A stretch of 64,000 bases of DNA from Liolophura sinensis (lineage: Eukaryota; Mollusca; Polyplacophora; Chitonida; Chitonidae): assembly GCF_032854445.1 (NCBI RefSeq), contig NC_088301.1, positions 9,732,281 through 9,796,280 of the forward strand. The letters run 5' to 3'. A model generated the notes under the pieces. It was not told the DNA's origin. It was given only the letters and a program-made list of their open reading frames with translations, and ran no database searches. The translations under genes were made by a program, and so were the position numbers. Of the stretch, positions 48,766-59,372 are shown in pieces. Position 1 is the stretch's first letter. Each line of letters starts with the position of its first letter.

Positions 48766-48855
48766 ATATTGCACAGTGTAGGTTAAATATCATATATATT
48801 TTCTCGTGAAAGATGGAAATTTTTTTTATGATATTCAACCTTCGCTGTGCAATAT
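48766..48855. repeat. Foldback sequence with 29-bp arms
   Basis: 48766-48794 (atattgcacagtgtaggtta ... catata-side) pairs with 48827-48855 (tatgatattcaaccttcgct + gtgcaatat), about 26 of 29 positions by eye. The loop is 32 bp. It could form an RNA or DNA hairpin; MITE or small-RNA precursor are both open. Confidence 0.82.
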
Positions 48856-49030
48856 CCTCTGTTTAATCCCGGGCTGGGGCGGTACAATAATCCGTGTTTA
48901 TTATATCAACATTTGCATAGCGAGACGAAAATATCTACATTTGTATTCGACCTGAAACTGAAAACTTATGACTGCAGCTCCTTTACACATTACCAGCTTA
49001 TTATTTATATATTATTGTTTGCATATTCCT

Positions 49031-49330
49031 TTGACCGCTTTGGTGGCCTATTGGTTACAGTGCGTTCGCTTGAAAGTCTAGAGACCCGGAGGCCAAACCC
49101 GGGTCGGATGATAAAAAAATGACTTTTAAAATTGGACTTACTGCCGCTTAGCGCTCAATTGATTGGCCCGCTGTCATGTCTAGTGCCTTCGGCATGATAC
49201 TTCTGTGGCGTCAGCACTTTGCCGGCACGAACTCTCCCTGCCAAAAGAAGACACAATATATGTACACTCACCTAAGTAGTCCTCTTCTTCAAACTTTTAC
49301 CTACGACGTTAAATCCCATACTTACACAGT
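49031..49330 (+). mobile_element. SINE-C copy (tRNA-like head)
   Basis: Head ccgctttggtggcctattgg + ttacagtgcgttcgcttgaa with a B-box-like aggccaaacccgggtcgg. The body has cttagcgctcaattgattgg and gaactctccctgccaaaaga + agacacaatat, then tacgacgttaaatcccat, the end of the shared 3' module. The left hairpin arm is decayed. No TSD was identified. Confidence 0.8.
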
Positions 49331-49611
49331 GCTTTAGGACTATCGACTTAAAACACACCTTAACGCCTTTCAAGTGCATGGTATTCAAATGTATTTTGTT
49401 GGAACAGTTAATAGTTCTATGTTCCTCGTCCTCGTGTCTTTGAGCCATTCCGCCTTTGCCGCCAACTACAGAGTTAGATCAAGAACGACACAAAGCTAGA
49501 CGGGATAGTGGGAATCTGTCACAGATTACAGATGATGTGTACAGGTATTGATCACTGTTTTCACCATTTCCTGTGACTGTTTGTTCTTGTTGTGAGGAAC
49601 AGACATGTCTT

Positions 49612-49794
49612 ATTTATTTTATTTATTTGAATATTCCGGCGGCCAGCATTATGGTGGGCGGGCAACCCGGGAAAGCCCACGACCTTCCGCAGGTTGCTGC
49701 AGACCCTTCCACTTACGGTTGGAGAGGAAGTCAGCATGAACTGGACTTGATTGCGCCGTGCTGGTGTGCTAAATGTCTCGGCTACAGAGGCCCC
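49612..49794 (-). mobile_element. SINE-A copy reaching the head, internal deletions, exact TSD
   Basis: Tail ttattttatttatttgaa, then a core lacking the hairpin loop region, a B box (inverted tggacttga) and the very start of the head (inverted: cagaggcccc). Flanked by gacatgtctt at 49602-49611 and 49795-49804. The deletions removed much of the 3' hairpin and the A box region. Confidence 0.92.
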
Positions 49795-49804
49795 GACATG
49801 TCTT

Positions 49805-50199
49805 TTGCAAAGCTGTCAAACACTGCACCTTGAATCTTACAACACAACGGCGAAAGCCCGGTGTCTGGGCACCTGTATTTGGCAACTGTCAGATTAGCAT
49901 CATAAACGTCACCAGAAATCGATATGTTTGCTTGCGTGCACATGACCGGGAACTTTACGCAGCAGGAGGAAGAATAAGATGGTTATGTTAATATAGAGTC
50001 GTAATAGTCCGGAAGTTTCGTAAATTCTGTATGTGTGTTTTTATGACACCCCAGACTTAATAGTTTCGAGTAGAAATAAACGTATACATATAAAGACTAG
50101 AACTGAACTGAATCCTGGGCTGTTGTCAAAATCTATAATGTAGCATAAGCTACAGCATCCTTGTAGACCCAACATTTAATGATCAGTGGTTAACAGTAC
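49805..50199. other. No recognisable feature
   Basis: Unique sequence. Confidence 0.4.
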
Positions 50200-50208
50200 T
50201 TTTTAACA

Positions 50209-50354
50209 CCGTACGTGGGAAGGCAACCTGCGGATGGTCCTGTATTTCCCCCGGGATGTGGCTGGTTTCCTCTCACCATAATGCCGATCGCCGTCGTATA
50301 AGTGAAATATTCTGGAGTACGGCGTAAAACACCAATCAAATGAATAAATAAATA
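50209..50354 (+). mobile_element. SINE-A copy, 5'-truncated
   Basis: Starts at ccgtacgtgggaaggc, the same point as the copy at 34264, with an intact hairpin module and AAAT tail. Flanks tttttaacac and ttcttaacat are a plausible diverged TSD. Confidence 0.9.
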
Positions 50355-50381
50355 ATTCTTAACATCATTACATCGGCAATC

Positions 50382-51708
50382 TAAACTGACGGCCAAAAGA
50401 AACCTGACGATTGCGTGAGTTAAATTTAACCAGCCTTTTCAGCAAATTAATACCAAATTATTGTAGGAAAACATTGTACGAAGCATATTCCCATGTGCAA
50501 TGGGAATTTCCCCACAAGAATTTGTTTTCAGACAACGAAGAAAGTTGAAAAAGCACGTGACTCATGGATGGGCGCAACTGCACGTGTAATAAGTGTATAA
50601 AAACGTTACACACAGTGTGCTGGACTTGCACACTGACTAAAAACCACCAAAGTACTGCCTCGATTGACTCCAGAGCAAATCGAGAGGGCCCTGGGTATGG
50701 TGTCCATGGGAGCCACCCATGCCCAAATGGCAGGGACCTTCGGCTGCTCTCGTGTAACTGTGCCAAACTTGATGCAACGTTATAGACGGACAGGGCAGAC
50801 ATCGGACAGGCCAAGAACAGGCAGGCCTAGGGTAACTACGCCCAGAGAAGACCAGATGTACCTGCTCACCTTACACCCGAGGAACCGCTTCCTGACAGTG
50901 ACGTCATCGGGTCACCGGGTCAGTCGGCAGACCGTGTCCAGGAGACTCATGACACGGAATTAGGGCCTATAGACCATTCAGACGGCAGTTGTTGATAGCC
51001 GAACATCGTCGCCAGAGGTTGCGATGGGCTCGAATTGTACGCCGTTGGCAGTGACGTGATTGACAAGGTGTTGTTTTCACGGATGAAAGCCGCTTCTGCC
51101 TGTTCCGAGACCATGGCAGACAGCGAGTTTACCATCGAAGAGGCGAACGAACGGCTGCATCATGCGTCCAGGGGGTGGTACCGTTTTGTGGCGGCAGCGT
51201 GATAGTGTGGGGTGGGACTTGTGGAGAGGAATGGACACCACTGGTCATCATCTACGGGAACCTGACAGCTGAGCGTGACGTGGTGAAATTCTAGGTCCTG
51301 TTGTCCTGCCATTCAACAGTAGCCCTGGCGTTTGCTCTCCAGGGTGAATGGCAACGAATTCCACGTCATCTCATCAGACGACTGACTTTTTCTATGCGTC
51401 GGAGACTTTTTGCAAGCATTGAAGCAAGGGGTGGTCACACGCGATGTTGATTGGTTTTGATGTTGACTAATTTTAAAAATACTCAACTTTTTGTATACTC
51501 TGCCCATTGTTAACCAAGATGGATTGGTTTTTTTCTATCCTTGCTCTGTTTGTTCACTTGTAAAATGATTTGAGAGCTGTTTTGTCCATTCTTACTCAAG
51601 ACTTTCAATATCTAAAGTCATTGGTATTTTCAATATATTAAACTTCAGTCATCCTGTTTTTTGCTTTGCCAAAATCAATTGAATTGAGCTCTTTTTGCCG
51701 TCAGTTTA
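50382..51708 (+). mobile_element. Tc1-like DNA transposon, copy 1 (1327 bp), inactive
   Basis: Inverted ends taaactgacggccaaaaga (left) and its complement (right, ttgccgtcagttta) include the TA dinucleotide typical of Tc1/mariner targets. It carries a transposase pseudogene on the plus strand. It is nearly identical to the copy 5104 bp downstream over most of its length, in the same orientation. The right inverted end is shortened (ctctttttgccg instead of tttcttttggccg). Confidence 0.93.
50634..51450 (+). pseudogene. Tc1-like transposase, broken, lacks the second-aspartate block
   Basis: The first open part (to 50963) encodes the N-terminal paired-type helix-turn-helix DNA-binding region (LTPEQIERALGMVSMGATHA ... 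FGCSRVTVPNLMQRYRRTGQ ... GRPRVTTPREDQ). A frameshift near 50955 shifts the frame; it continues as AYRPFRRQLLIAEHRRQRLR. The first catalytic aspartate lies in VVFTDESRFCLFRDHG (GAT 51082-51084), followed by VIVWGG. The block with the DNAQPHTA motif is deleted. The C-terminus (EWQRIPRHLIRRL ... IEARGGHTR, to about 51440) is retained. It acts, when intact, as a cut-and-paste transposase in the nucleus; this copy cannot be functional. Confidence 0.92.
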
Positions 51709-51752
51709 TATACCAAACAGGTTAAATACCCCTGTGTTGAATTTGTTTCAGG

Positions 51753-51992
51753 CTCAGTTGGTAATGACAGAGAAACCTCTCACCAATGCGGTCGCTGTGA
51801 GCTCAAGTCCAGCTCATGCTGGCTTCCTCTCCGGCCGTACGTGGGAAGGTCTACCAGCAACGTGCGGATGGTCGTGGGTTATCCCCGGGCTCTGCCCGGT
51901 TTCCACCCACCATAATGCTGGCCGCCGTCGTATAAGTGAAATATTCTTGAGTACGGCGTAAAACACCAATCAAATAAATAAATAAATAAATT
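51753..51992 (+). mobile_element. SINE-A copy with head deletion, very similar to 52960-53224
   Basis: Head shortened (ggctcagttggtaatgacag), then the B box gagctcaagtcc, core, hairpin and AAAT tail. From the tctcaccaatgcggtcgctg stretch on, it matches the copy at 52960 almost base for base (one difference seen, gtacggcg versus gtatggcg). Left aatttgttt and right aattttgttt may be the TSD. Confidence 0.92.
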
Positions 51993-52575
51993 TTGTTTGA
52001 CATCAAGAATTACAAACCTCAGTTTTAACATGGTCAATAGAGATAAAGGTATTTTCATGAATTATCTCCTGCGTCACACCGTGGAAATGATGGAATGAAC
52101 AAGGGCGATACAATTATCACATGTTAAGGCGTACAGCTGTTTACACTTGTGTGTCTCACTCTATGAGACAATACAAGACTGGCTCTCAGATTATATTACC
52201 TGTATACACTGTGTGAACCTGTGTGATAATTTGTTTTGCGCGAGGCAAACAGTAAAACAAAGACCAAACCTGTCTCCCTTTATGGACAATACCAGAAAAC
52301 AAGCCCGCAAATAATCACGTAAGCGAGAGTGAAAACATATCCTTTTGGTGAATAATGTATTACGATCGAACTTAAGATGGATGGGTGTGCCATGATGAAA
52401 CAGCAGGTGCTTGACATATTCATACAGGTTGAAAATAACATAGTAAATAATGAATAAAATTCCACTGTTTTAAGGCATTTTTACTCTAAACCCTAATTCA
52501 AAGAATTACACTTTTTGTATTCTGGTAGTTATTGTAAAAAGTAAATATTGCCCAAATAAAGCCTTCATTTCAAAT
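51993..52575. other. No recognisable feature
   Basis: Unique AT-rich sequence. Confidence 0.4.
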
Positions 52576-52748
52576 GGGGCCTCCGTGGCTCAGTTCTTTA
52601 GCATGGTAGTGCATCATAGTGACCCAAGAGCCGCTCACCAGTGCGGTCGCTGTGAATTCAAGTCCAGCTCATGCTGGCTTCCTCTCCAGCTCTACGGAGG
52701 AAGTATGACAGCAACTTGCGGATGGCTGTGGGTTTCCCCCGGGCTGCA
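52576..52748 (+). mobile_element. SINE-A copy, 3'-truncated
   Basis: Full head (ggggcctccgtggctcag), B box and core up to gggtttcccccgggctgcac, then unrelated sequence. The hairpin and tail are missing. Loss of the 3' end is not expected from insertion, so a later deletion is likely. Confidence 0.9.
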
Positions 52749-52959
52749 CAATTCTAACGCGAATTTCACTTCAATTTATTAATTAGCATTGATATTTAAA
52801 TTTTACATTTTGACAGACAACAGTTATATCTCTGACCTATATGCACCCTTTGTTTGGGATAGTCTGTTTGGCTAGATTCAATTAAGAAAACGGCATGTTA
52901 CATTTATATTGTGTCTGTTTTTCCATTTACCGGCATACCTCAGTTTAAACAACAAAAGA

Positions 52960-53224
52960 TCGGGGCCTCCTTGGCTCAGTTGGTTAGCGCGCTAGCGCAG
53001 TGTAATGACCCAGGAGTCTCTCACCAATGCGGTCGCTGTGAGCTCAAGTCCAGCTCATGCTGGCTTCCTCTCCGGCCGTACGTGGGAAGGTCTACCAGCA
53101 ACGTGCGGATGGTCGTGGGTTATCCCCGGGCTCTGCCCGGTTTCCACCCACCATAATGCTGGCCGCCGTCGTATAAGTGAAATATTCTTGAGTATGGCGT
53201 AAAACACCAATCAAATAAATAAAT
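52960..53224 (+). mobile_element. SINE-A, full length, exact TSD
   Basis: Head ggggcctccttggctcag, A box tggctcagttgg, B box gagctcaagtcc, complete core, hairpin with one arm change (atggcg), AAAT tail. Flanked exactly by aaacaacaaaaga at 52947-52959 and 53225-53237. It shares rare variants (gggttatccc, ttccaccc) with 51753-51992, marking a subfamily. Confidence 0.96.
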
Positions 53225-53237
53225 AAACAACAAAAGA

Positions 53238-54039
53238 AAGTTTAACCGGCTATGTTTATTTGTTCCATGTCCATCCACAAGCAGTCATACTACTGCATGT
53301 GTACAGTTTGTATAGGGAAAGACAAGGCTGAAAACAAAATTTCACCGATTTTAGAAATAAAGCCTTTTCCGGCAAGTTTCATAGTGAGTCTCACGCCGTC
53401 AATAGAAATATTCGCAAGGTGGACATAATTCCTCAAACCATCAGCACGTTGATCAGTGCTTGATCTGGACACGAACTTTAAAAACGCCTTTAAGTATACG
53501 ATTCATAATATTTAATTTAATCATTTCATTGGTAATAAATTGGTAATAAATGGGTGCTCAAGAATTTACCACTTACAACGGTCCGACACCCGCACCGACA
53601 CCGATACTCCATACAGCGCAAGCGCCTTTCTCTACCTTTGCTTTACATCACAGCCACATCACAGTAGCAAATTTTGTACAGAAACCTTGAACAGCACGGA
53701 AGTCGCTGGTGTAACTGTGATGAGACAGGAAGTGATGTCTGAAGACACAAAACTGTCTCCACCTTTGTTTCTAATAATATTTTTGACACGTGCATTTTTG
53801 CAACGAACCCCGTCTTTAAACATTGTATTATATTTCTTTTTTTTTTATTTGGTCAGTGACTGACCTGCATTTTGCCCTCTCTGTATTTCATGGCCTGCAC
53901 TGTGATTCAGTCGAGCGTTCTTGAGGCTTCAGTGTTTATGAGTTTAGTGTCATTGTAAATAGAGTGTACATTCTGGAAATATGTATTAGTGTTGTAAACA
54001 TGTTAATGATGAAATCATCCAGAATTTTCTTTACGTCAG
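53238..54039. other. No confident feature; may include upstream part of an LTR-like element
   Basis: Sequence from about 53715 to 54040 could be U3-like sequence of the element annotated next, but no boundary is visible. Confidence 0.3.
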
Positions 54040-54664
54040 TCTATAAATATGAGCGACAGAGTTATGAAGCTTGCGGTCATTTATTCAAGCCCACCTGAGG
54101 CCACTCATATTTACTGTCATCCACTGTGAAGGATTTTGCTGGGTTTAGAGACATCGTCTTTCACCCCAATAGACATTCGTCATTTGTACTCCATTTTCTG
54201 TACAGAGCACTTTGTGAGCTTGTTTCGCCACTTGCTATTTTTTGAGACGTTATTTTGGAGCCTGTATCGCTCATTGTCTCTGTGCGATTACGTACATTTC
54301 AACTCACTTTGCTCTAAAAGTGACTCTGTGTATATTTCCGAGGAGTGAAACATACATCACCAGCCCGGCTTCACGGAAGTTACTGTCAACCTGTCCGCCC
54401 CGAGAACTTACACCTTCACAGACAGTTGGGGAATAAACCATCGTCTGCGTGCCGCTCCCGGCATTGTCATCCTTTCATCAGTTGATTGAAGGATTTTTCT
54501 TGACTGTGAATTCTATATTTACGTGGACTGACTCGCCTTTGGAAACCGAAATATTCCACCCAGATTTAGACGCTGTCATCAGTCAGTAAACTTATTGTCA
54601 GCTGTATTATTTGTCTATTTTGTTCCAATATATGTATTGCACTTATTCAAGCGTCTTCATGTTT
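54040..54664 (+). mobile_element. LTR-like remnant with TATA and AATAAA, second copy at 25052
   Basis: tataaata at 54042-54049 and aataaa at 54432-54437, about 390 bp apart, followed by a right part matching 25052-25190 (ttacaccttcacagac, gaataaaccatcgtctgcgt, atatatgtattgcacttatt). This would fit a solo LTR (U3-R-U5). No primer-binding site, polypurine tract or retroviral-type coding frame was seen, so it might instead be another repeat class. No terminal inverted dinucleotide was identified. Confidence 0.4.
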
Positions 54665-55485
54665 CTTTGTTTGATCTTGTGTAAGGCCTATCGCTGATCT
54701 CTATACTCTCCGAGTGTAGAGGGTAGTTGTACGCTTACAGTTCTATTTATCTGAAGTATGCATATGATGTTTCGACCATCGCTTGAAATAATTTTATCAA
54801 TGAATGCCGATTAAGTAGTTCCACGCTAGGACATCAGTGGTGAGGCTAAGAGTAAACACAAACCCACGTCAATCCACAGGTCAAGACTGTCTACTGGTGG
54901 AGGTGATGTAAAGCGAATGTTAGGAGGGCACGTGCGCTGTAAGGAGTATGTGAACCCATTCTGTAAGAACAAGACCGGAATGGTATATACTTGCCGTCTA
55001 GTCGTTGAAATCGATCCTCATGATTAACCAGACAATGTTTTGGATATTTACCACCTTTTAATAGCCCCCTACCCATTTTTGCCTAGAGGAAGTAATGTAT
55101 TTATCGTCTTGGGAGCCGTCTATATGACAGTCATGTCTCTGAAGCTAATGGAAGAAATTTCATGAACATTTGCTGAAATGATCGTTGTGACAAATCCACA
55201 AAACTTTTTGCTTTTTCATGTCCATCTCTGCATTAATTTCCGCATCAATTTATTTTTCGAACCTATTATTTGGCATAGATGCTTACTGTGGCTCATGCAT
55301 GTGTCTTTTCGTCTTTCCAAATCAATATTTTCATTAATTTGCTTATGAATCAGCTTGCTTTGGGTGATTATTTTCACGGCCATCATATTCCTGGATCTGT
55401 TAAAAGAAAACCCATAAACAGGGATGTCTCCAGCGCCTTCGACTTACGTTTCTTTAAAGGTTGTCCTGAACAAGACGCTTGGATA
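54665..55485. other. No recognisable feature
   Basis: Unique sequence before Tc1 copy 2. Confidence 0.4.
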
Positions 55486-56728
55486 TAAACTGACGGCGAA
55501 AAGAAACCTTACAACTCCGTGAGTTAAATTTAACCAGCCTTTTCAGCAAATTAATACCAAATTATTGTAGGAAAACATTGTACGAAGCATATTTCCATGT
55601 GCGACAAGCGTCATATACACCCACACGAATTTGTTTTCAGACAATGAAGAAAGTTGAAAAATCATGTGACTCATGGATGGCCGCTACTGCACGTGTAATA
55701 AGTGTATAAAAACGTTACACACAGTGTGCTGGACTTGCACACTGACTAAAAACCACCAAAGTACTGCCTCGATTGACTCCAGAGCAAATCGAGAGGGCCC
55801 TGGGTATGGTGTCCATGGGAGCCACCCATGCCCACATTGCAAGGACCTTCGGCTGCTCTCGTGTAACTGTGCCAAACTTGATGCAACGTTATAGACGGAC
55901 AGGGCAGACATCGGACAGGCCAAGAACAGGCAGGCCTAGGGTAACTACGCCCAGAGAAGACCAGATGTACCTGCTCACCTTTACACCTGAGGAACCGCTT
56001 CCTGACAGTGACGTCATTGGGTCACCGGGTCAGTCTGCAGACCGTGTCCAGGAGACTCATGACAAGGAATTAGGGCCTATAGACCATTCAGACGGCAGTT
56101 GTTGATAGCCGAACATCGTCGCCAGAGGTTGCGATGGGCTCGAATTGTATGCAGTTAGCAGCGACGTGATTGGCAAGGTGTTGTTTTCACGGATGAAAGC
56201 CGCTTCTGCCTGTTCCGAGACCATGGCAGACAGCGAGTTTATCATCGAAGAGGCGAACGAACGGCTGCATCATGCGTCCAGGGGGTGGTACCGTTTTGTG
56301 GCGGCAGCGTGATGGTGTGGGGTGGGACTTGTGGAGAGGAATGGACACCACTGGTCATCATCTTCGGGAACGTAACAGATCAACGTGGATGAAATTCTAG
56401 GTCCTGTTGTCCTGCTATTCCTTCAACAGCAGCCGTCCTGTTGTCCTGTGCCAGTATGACAACGCCCAACCGCATACAGCTCGAGTTGTGCAACATTTTG
56501 TATACTCTGCCCATTGTTAACCAAGAGGGAATGGCTATGTTTCTAACCCTGCTCAGCTTGTTCACTTGTAAAATGATTTTAGGGCTGCTTTGTCCGCTCT
56601 TACTCAAGGCTTTTATTATCTAAAGTGATCGGTCTTTTCAATATATTAAACTTCAGTCATCCTGTTTTTTGCTTTGGCAAATAAATTGATTTGAACTCTT
56701 TGTAAAGTTTCTTTTGGCCGTCAGTTTA
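55486..56728 (+). mobile_element. Tc1-like DNA transposon, copy 2 (1243 bp), inactive
   Basis: Ends taaactgacggcgaaaagaa (left) and the complement of taaactgacggccaaaagaa (right) include the target TA. The right inverted end is better preserved than in copy 1. It carries a transposase pseudogene with a different deletion. Compare the copy at 50382. Confidence 0.93.
55743..56510 (+). pseudogene. Tc1-like transposase, broken, lacks the C-terminus
   Basis: The same N-terminal helix-turn-helix region as copy 1 is open to about 56105, though shifted downstream of LLTF (extra base relative to copy 1). The shared frameshift before AYRPFRRQ is present. The first aspartate is in VVFTDESRF (GAT 56192-56194), followed by VMVWGG. 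Unlike copy 1 it retains QYDNAQPHTARVVQHF (GAC 56458-56460), with the second catalytic aspartate. Sequence then jumps to the 3' untranslated part (gtatactctgcccattg), so the third acidic residue and C-terminus are missing. Non-functional. Confidence 0.92.
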
Positions 56729-58209
56729 TATTGTTAGGGCTAAATTTTCTCTGGTGATAGATCTTCCCTAGTGATAGATAGACCAATGCGTGCTTGTCTG
56801 CTGAAAACATTTTTTTCTGTTTGCCAAGTCAAGTCCTTTTGTGAAATACCAGATGTGAAGATTCGTTTGTGTTGATTTTTTTCTCTGTTTCTGTATCCGG
56901 AGATTTGTTATAGTGAATTAGTCGTCAGTCACAAGTGGGTTACTTCAGAGACGATGCACCTGCCTAAAACTGAAACGGCAAACCCAATGCTCTGCTGATT
57001 TATCATAAGGGCTTAGCAAAGAAAACATGCATAAAGCCATCGATTTGCGCGGCTGTCGGAGATTAGTTGTTCAGTATTGTTCCTGAATTGTTTCCTGATA
57101 ATGTCTTGATGTCGCTTTTTTAGAAAACAGGTTGTGCCTTCAACTGATAAAGTCACAGGAGATGAGGCTTTATAGCTTGATGTTTTGTGAGGATTACACA
57201 CTTTCGCGAATAACTCCAATTCTTTTGGGCTCTTTACATACTGAGCCAGTGAAGAAGTCAGTATTGGCCCATCTTGTAGTACGTCGACCTTTAATTATGC
57301 ATGTATATCATCTTGGCCCAGATATCTCAAATTGCACGTGTATGCAAAGTAAGTTTGGCTTATCTCGTTTGACCATTCGTAGTGTATCGCGTAATCCTTG
57401 CTAGACATTGCCTAACCTCTGTGTATAGTACGAATTGCCAGCCAGGATACGGTATCTATAGTTGGAGTCAATCATCGCCTTTCCTAATCTGGGCATACCT
57501 CTGAATTCAAAACATCTTATTAAACACCTGAGTGACGAAATATGGATCTCCGATAGCAGGTATACTACGCGATACAGAACATTCTAGATTGTACCTTGGT
57601 TATTTAAAGAACGCCGACAGAAATAAATGTATGTGCTGAGATGAACCAACTGAGGCTGCCCCACACCCCCTCTAGACTAAAAAAAAATCCGTCGGCTGCT
57701 ACCGGACGTTTAATGAATAATTCTGGGAATGGCTCTGTGTTCCTCGTAATTAGAGAGAAAGGACAAAAAACAGCTGCGATCAATTATTCCGATAAGGTCA
57801 ATTGGAGGCGCTCACTACAGAAGTTGCTCAAAAACATTGGCCAGAGTGTTATATTCTGGGACCCTTCAGACGGTGTTTGAATCACACCTGTTCTGGCGTT
57901 CTGTTATGTAGATGAACTAACTAGTCTAACTGACTAGCACCTCAGGTAATTACCGACGTCATCATCCGTCTCTGTTTTCGCCGTCGTCAAGACTGTTAGG
58001 TAAGAATAAATGAGATCGTGCCCTTTAAAGTTGCTGTGTTGAATTTGAAGCTGGTTTTATCTTGCCCTGTTTCAGCATACAACGATATGAGGTACCAAAA
58101 AATGCTGACAATAGATATCCCACATCACTGAAAATCTGTTGATTGATCATTCTTTTCAGTAACGGACTTTCGTTTCAATTACATTTCTGTTTGGTACATT
58201 TCCTTCTAG
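56729..58209. other. Unannotated unique sequence
   Basis: About 1.5 kb. Frames at 57132-57404 and 57641-57880 have no recognised domain. Repeats are scarce from here to the end of the window. Confidence 0.4.
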
Positions 58210-58329
58210 ATCTAACAGCTAAGCCCTCCTGTGGGAATAAGACTTTCACTCTTGGACAAACCGTGGTTTACTTTTCGCTTGAAAGTCCCAACAACAGTTA
58301 TGAACGCATGGGGAATAATGATGATTCAG
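58210..58329 (+). CDS. Weak candidate exon (unknown, phase 1-1)
   Basis: Acceptor-like gtacatttccttctag, then 120 open nucleotides encoding LTAKPSCGNKTFTLGQTVVY and further residues with an NxT and an NxS glycosylation-type motif, ending at gattcag|gt. Length 120 and equal phases (1-1) would suit an extracellular module. A second open segment at 58680-58925 ends ITVGDTVVFGSLQI, faintly resembling the TLGQTVVYFSLES part. No family was recognised, so chance remains likely. Confidence 0.15.
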
Positions 58330-58635
58330 GTTTTGATATTTTGATGATGTTATTCTGATGTCGCAAACTTCTGCATGTACACCATTCTTTTTACTATTTC
58401 AGAATTTCTATATTAAAAGATAAAGACAAATATGTTTAACTTGCAATTAATTTAGGTCCTTGAAGATTTTGCGATAATTCAATCTCCACTTGATTAAACC
58501 TACATGCCTGAGAAAGGCTGCTGACGTGCATGTTTTACATGCTTAAGGTTTAAGTTTCCACGCTGTGTCTGCCATGCATAGCATATTCTAGGTATTGATT
58601 AGTATATAGCTTTAGGTATGTATAGATGTATGTAA

Positions 58636-58672
58636 ACTTGGGGTTTTGCGTCATACTTAACAATAGCTTTTA
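58636..58672 (-). mobile_element. Possible SINE-B/C 3' tail relic
   Basis: cttggggttttgcgtcatac + ttaacaatag resembles the inverted end of the B/C 3' module. Short and decayed. Confidence 0.3.
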
Positions 58673-59149
58673 GTGCACAGTGTTCTATCTGACTGACTGG
58701 AACACGACACTGTTGTATTTGATCAATGTGGCATACCTATTACAGTGTCTACAACGGAAGTGTGTTTATGTGATCGTCGGCCGTCAAGTGTATGCGACAT
58801 GCGAATACAGGACTCCTAGCCAAAACGTCAGATACACGGGTCTGTTTGATTTTCTTGTGTATGACAGTTTGTCTACAGACATCACCGTAGGAGACACAGT
58901 GGTATTTGGTAGTCTTCAAATATGATTCAGATGTGATGGACACTGGTATTTGATGGTTCTATTGCTAATATATTTGAAACTGTGGTTTTCTACGGTCCGT
59001 CGGTGCTAGGTAATAGTTCATCATTTGATACTTTGGAAAAGCGTGTGCTAGGAGCGTTTTGGCTCACCTTAGCTCACCTCAGAATGTACCTCGTTATCCT
59101 TATCCAAGCTTAAATATGAATATGAAGTTGATACACTTATATACTATAA

Positions 59150-59372
59150 GGGGCCGAAGTAGTTGATCCAGGAACCTCTGACCAATGCGGTGGCTGAGCT
59201 CAAGCCCAGCTCATGCTGGCTTCGTCTCCGGTGGTCTTCCAACAACGTGCGGATTGTCGTGCGTTTTCACCGGGCGGTGAACGATTTCCTCCCACCATAA
59301 TGCTGGCCGCCACCGTGTAAATGAAATATTCTTGGATACGGTGTGGAGCATCAGTGAATGAAATAAATATAA
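59150..59372 (+). mobile_element. SINE-A copy, diverged, nearly full length
   Basis: aaggggccgaagtagttgat (head with deletion), ctgaccaatgcggtggctga, B box gagctcaagccc, core, then gccgccaccgtgtaaatg and a decayed tail (gaatgaaataaata). The 3' hairpin arms have both mutated. Confidence 0.87.

Noticed and set aside
58680-58925. 81-codon frame ending ITVGDTVVFGSLQI
   Set aside because: Weak similarity to the 58210 candidate only; the acceptor is ambiguous and the start overlaps a possible SINE relic.
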